24,380 nucleotides of DNA, from positions 1,020 through 25,399 of the forward strand of contig PLIQ01000666.1 in NCBI GenBank assembly GCA_003140115.1, given 5' to 3'. Shown here piece after piece: positions 22,986 to 24,380 of the stretch (position 1 is its first letter; each line of letters opens with the position of its first letter). The notes beneath the pieces were generated by a model. The model was given only the letters and a program-made list of their open reading frames with translations. It made no database searches and was not told the origin of the DNA. A program made the translations under genes and the position numbers. The stretch comes from Actinomycetota bacterium. GTDB lineage: Bacteria > Actinomycetota > Actinomycetes > Streptosporangiales > Streptosporangiaceae.

Positions 22986-24380
22986 GCCATGTCCTGCCAG
23001 GCCAGCGGGACCGTCGCGGTCGCCCGTCCGGACTTGCCGAGCAGCATGATCTCCAGCGACGTCGCCTTGGGGTGGATCGGCGGAGTCAGCCGCAGCGTCA
23101 GGTTCGCATGCCCGCCGCCGGATCCTCCGCCGTTCTGGGCCGCGATGTGCCAGCGACCGGCACTATCGCGCGCCCAGACGGACGGCCACGTCGTCTCGTC
23201 GGCGAACGACGGCCAGCCGAGTGCAGGCCCGAGCCAGCCAGTAAGCTGCAGCGACGCCGAGTCCGGCTCCGAGCGGAGCCCGGTGAGCACGCAGCGTGTG
23301 CCGTCGATCTCGGGGAACACCACGGCCAGCGGGCTGACGCCCACTGGCCCGTCGGCCGCATCCTGGCTGTCCAGCACGCTCGTCCAGGGCTCGGGCAGGT
23401 CCGCCCACGGCACGCCCTGAACGTCCGGAGAGCCGGAGCCGAGCCGCCGAAACAGCGCGGCGAGCCTGCGCAGCGCCGGGCTTGCGGGCGAGACCGCGCC
23501 AATCTCGCGGAGCGCGGCGATGGCCTCGGGCGCTACCGCGGCACCGCCCGCGCCGGGCAGCCAGCGATGCCGAAGGAACCGCTCGGCGCGGGAGTCCAGA
23601 AAGCGCTCGACCGGGTCCGCCGGCTCCTCGTCCAGATCCGCGGTGACCGGCTGGCTCCCGGCGAGCTGAACGCGCACCGGGTCGGTCTCGCCGACCCTGA
23701 CCTCAAGCCAGCACGCCTGCGAGGGAGGGATCGGGCGGAAGCTGAGAGCGCCGTCGATCCGCGACTCGTCCCACCCGCCGGTGAAACGCGCCTCGTACCT
23801 AGCACCCCGGTCGTCGGTGGCCGAGCCCCTCAGCGGCCCGGACCAGTGGTGGTGCTGCCGCGCCCCGCCGTCCGGGACCGCCGGCAGCCGCCCGGCGACG
23901 GTCACCTCGGCCCGGTCCGGGGCGAGGACCAGCGCGAGCAGCACGAGCTGGATCAGGCCGTCCTCGGACTGCACGGCGACGGCCCGGCCCAGCGGTATCG
24001 CGACCACCCGGCCGGCCGGGAGCGAACCCCGCTGCCGCCGGCTGCTGCGGCGCATCGGCCACGCCCCGCGCGGCTCAAGCCGGGACCGCGCGGCGAGCGC
24101 CGACTCAAGCCCGTCCACGATCGATTCGGCTGCCGCCAGGTCGATCAGCTCCGCGGCGACGAAGTCCGATGCGAGGCGGCCGACCCGGTCCAGCCCCTCG
24201 CGGGCCGGCCCGGGGCCACCGAACCGCCCGGCCGCCTGACCGCTCCGCACGACCCGGCATACCTGCCATCCCGCGCGCCCGGCGGCGCCGGCCGACGTCG
24301 AGACCGCCGCGGCGAGCCCGGAAGCGGCGCCGAATGCCCACCGTGCAGCCGGGCTGGCCGCCGGAAGCGCCCGGCCCTGG
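22982..24380 (-). CDS. Protein of unknown function, 5' end beyond the right edge
   Basis: At least 465 codons of open frame from the right edge to TGA (22982-22984). The frame stays coding-like (high G/C at third positions, no stop) up to base 24380, so the true start is probably outside; an internal GTG at 24248-24250 would give 422 residues. I recognise no family. Residues counted from that GTG: a helical N-terminal half with LIDLAAAESIVDGLESALAA, a strand segment RVVAIPLGRAVAVQSEDGLI, beta-sandwich-like stretches (ARYEARFTGGWDESRIDGAL; CWLEVRVGETDPVRVQLAG), and a C-terminal segment NLTLRLTPPIHPKATSLEI ending TATVPLAWQDMA. The acidic-basic mix and lack of membrane helices suggest a soluble protein. 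It is coupled to the following gene by a 4-base overlap. Confidence 0.75.
   Translation of the reverse strand, partial: QGRALPAASPAARWAFGAASGLAAAVSTSAGAAGRAGWQVCRVVRSGQAAGRFGGPGPAREGLDRVGRLASDFVAAELIDLAAAESIVDGLESALAARSRLEPRGAWPMRRSSRRQRGSLPAGRVVAIPLGRAVAVQSEDGLIQLVLLALVLAPDRAEVTVAGRLPAVPDGGARQHHHWSGPLRGSATDDRGARYEARFTGGWDESRIDGALSFRPIPPSQACWLEVRVGETDPVRVQLAGSQPVTADLDEEPADPVERFLDSRAERFLRHRWLPGAGGAAVAPEAIAALREIGAVSPASPALRRLAALFRRLGSGSPDVQGVPWADLPEPWTSVLDSQDAADGPVGVSPLAVVFPEIDGTRCVLTGLRSEPDSASLQLTGWLGPALGWPSFADETTWPSVWARDSAGRWHIAAQNGGGSGGGHANLTLRLTPPIHPKATSLEIMLLGKSGRATATVPLAWQDMA

Noticed and set aside
1..24380. CRISPR array, prophage or biosynthetic cluster
   Set aside because: No regularly spaced repeats, no phage structural genes, and no polyketide, peptide or terpene synthase genes were seen.

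Overview
The window is high-GC DNA (roughly two-thirds G+C by eye, with G/C at most third codon positions). It uses GTG starts freely and carries families typical of filamentous actinomycetes: MmpL exporter, PspC, SARP/MalT-type regulator, DUF4386 protein, CHASE3 kinases and an ArsR-SRPBCC pair. The best guess is an actinomycete such as Streptosporangiales or a relative. No rRNA, tRNA, CRISPR array, origin or intact mobile element was seen.

Layout. 1-703: the 5' end of a TSUP (TauE/SafE) permease runs off the left edge, divergent from a frameshifted 3' remnant of a MocR-type regulator. 1032-2134: a convergent HTH-nucleotidyltransferase/HEPN pair whose stop codons share one CTAG. 2342-4411: a leaderless ArsR gene, a translationally coupled SRPBCC (AHSA1) gene, a peptidase E gene with an internal deletion that removes its catalytic serine, and a VOC-fold protein. 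4569-8296 (minus): an apparent four-gene operon, reading a 58-residue small protein, PspC, an MmpL exporter, then an alpha/beta hydrolase. 8639-9883: an MFS transporter. 10002-14700: a 1180-residue regulator combining an N-terminal SARP/BTAD module with a MalT-like ATPase and a C-terminal LuxR helix-turn-helix, followed by a small conserved protein and a DUF4386 membrane protein. 14863-16893: a CHASE3 hybrid histidine kinase. 16934-20981: a decay zone. It holds remnants of a thioredoxin-reductase-like fusion protein, a cupin and a second MmpL gene, then an intact NAD-dependent epimerase, an IS256-family transposase remnant, and a second CHASE3 kinase broken by a frameshift and joined to a dead receiver domain. 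21152-24380 (minus): a GNAT acetyltransferase and two overlapping genes of unknown function, the upstream one running off the right edge.

How parts may work together. The SARP-MalT-LuxR protein has a 10-bp direct repeat with a 22-bp period, plus a weaker middle copy at 11 bp, just upstream of its own start. SARP proteins bind repeats of that geometry, so autoregulation is a reasonable inference. The next gene has no Shine-Dalgarno, a candidate -10 seven bases before its ATG, and an inverted repeat covering the -35 area, which suggests the regulator activates the small protein/DUF4386 pair. The MmpL-hydrolase-PspC operon looks like an envelope or export unit. The most unusual items are the double-DNA-binding-domain regulator with its repeat array, the HEPN/MNT pair, and the 4-kb zone of broken genes containing transposase debris.
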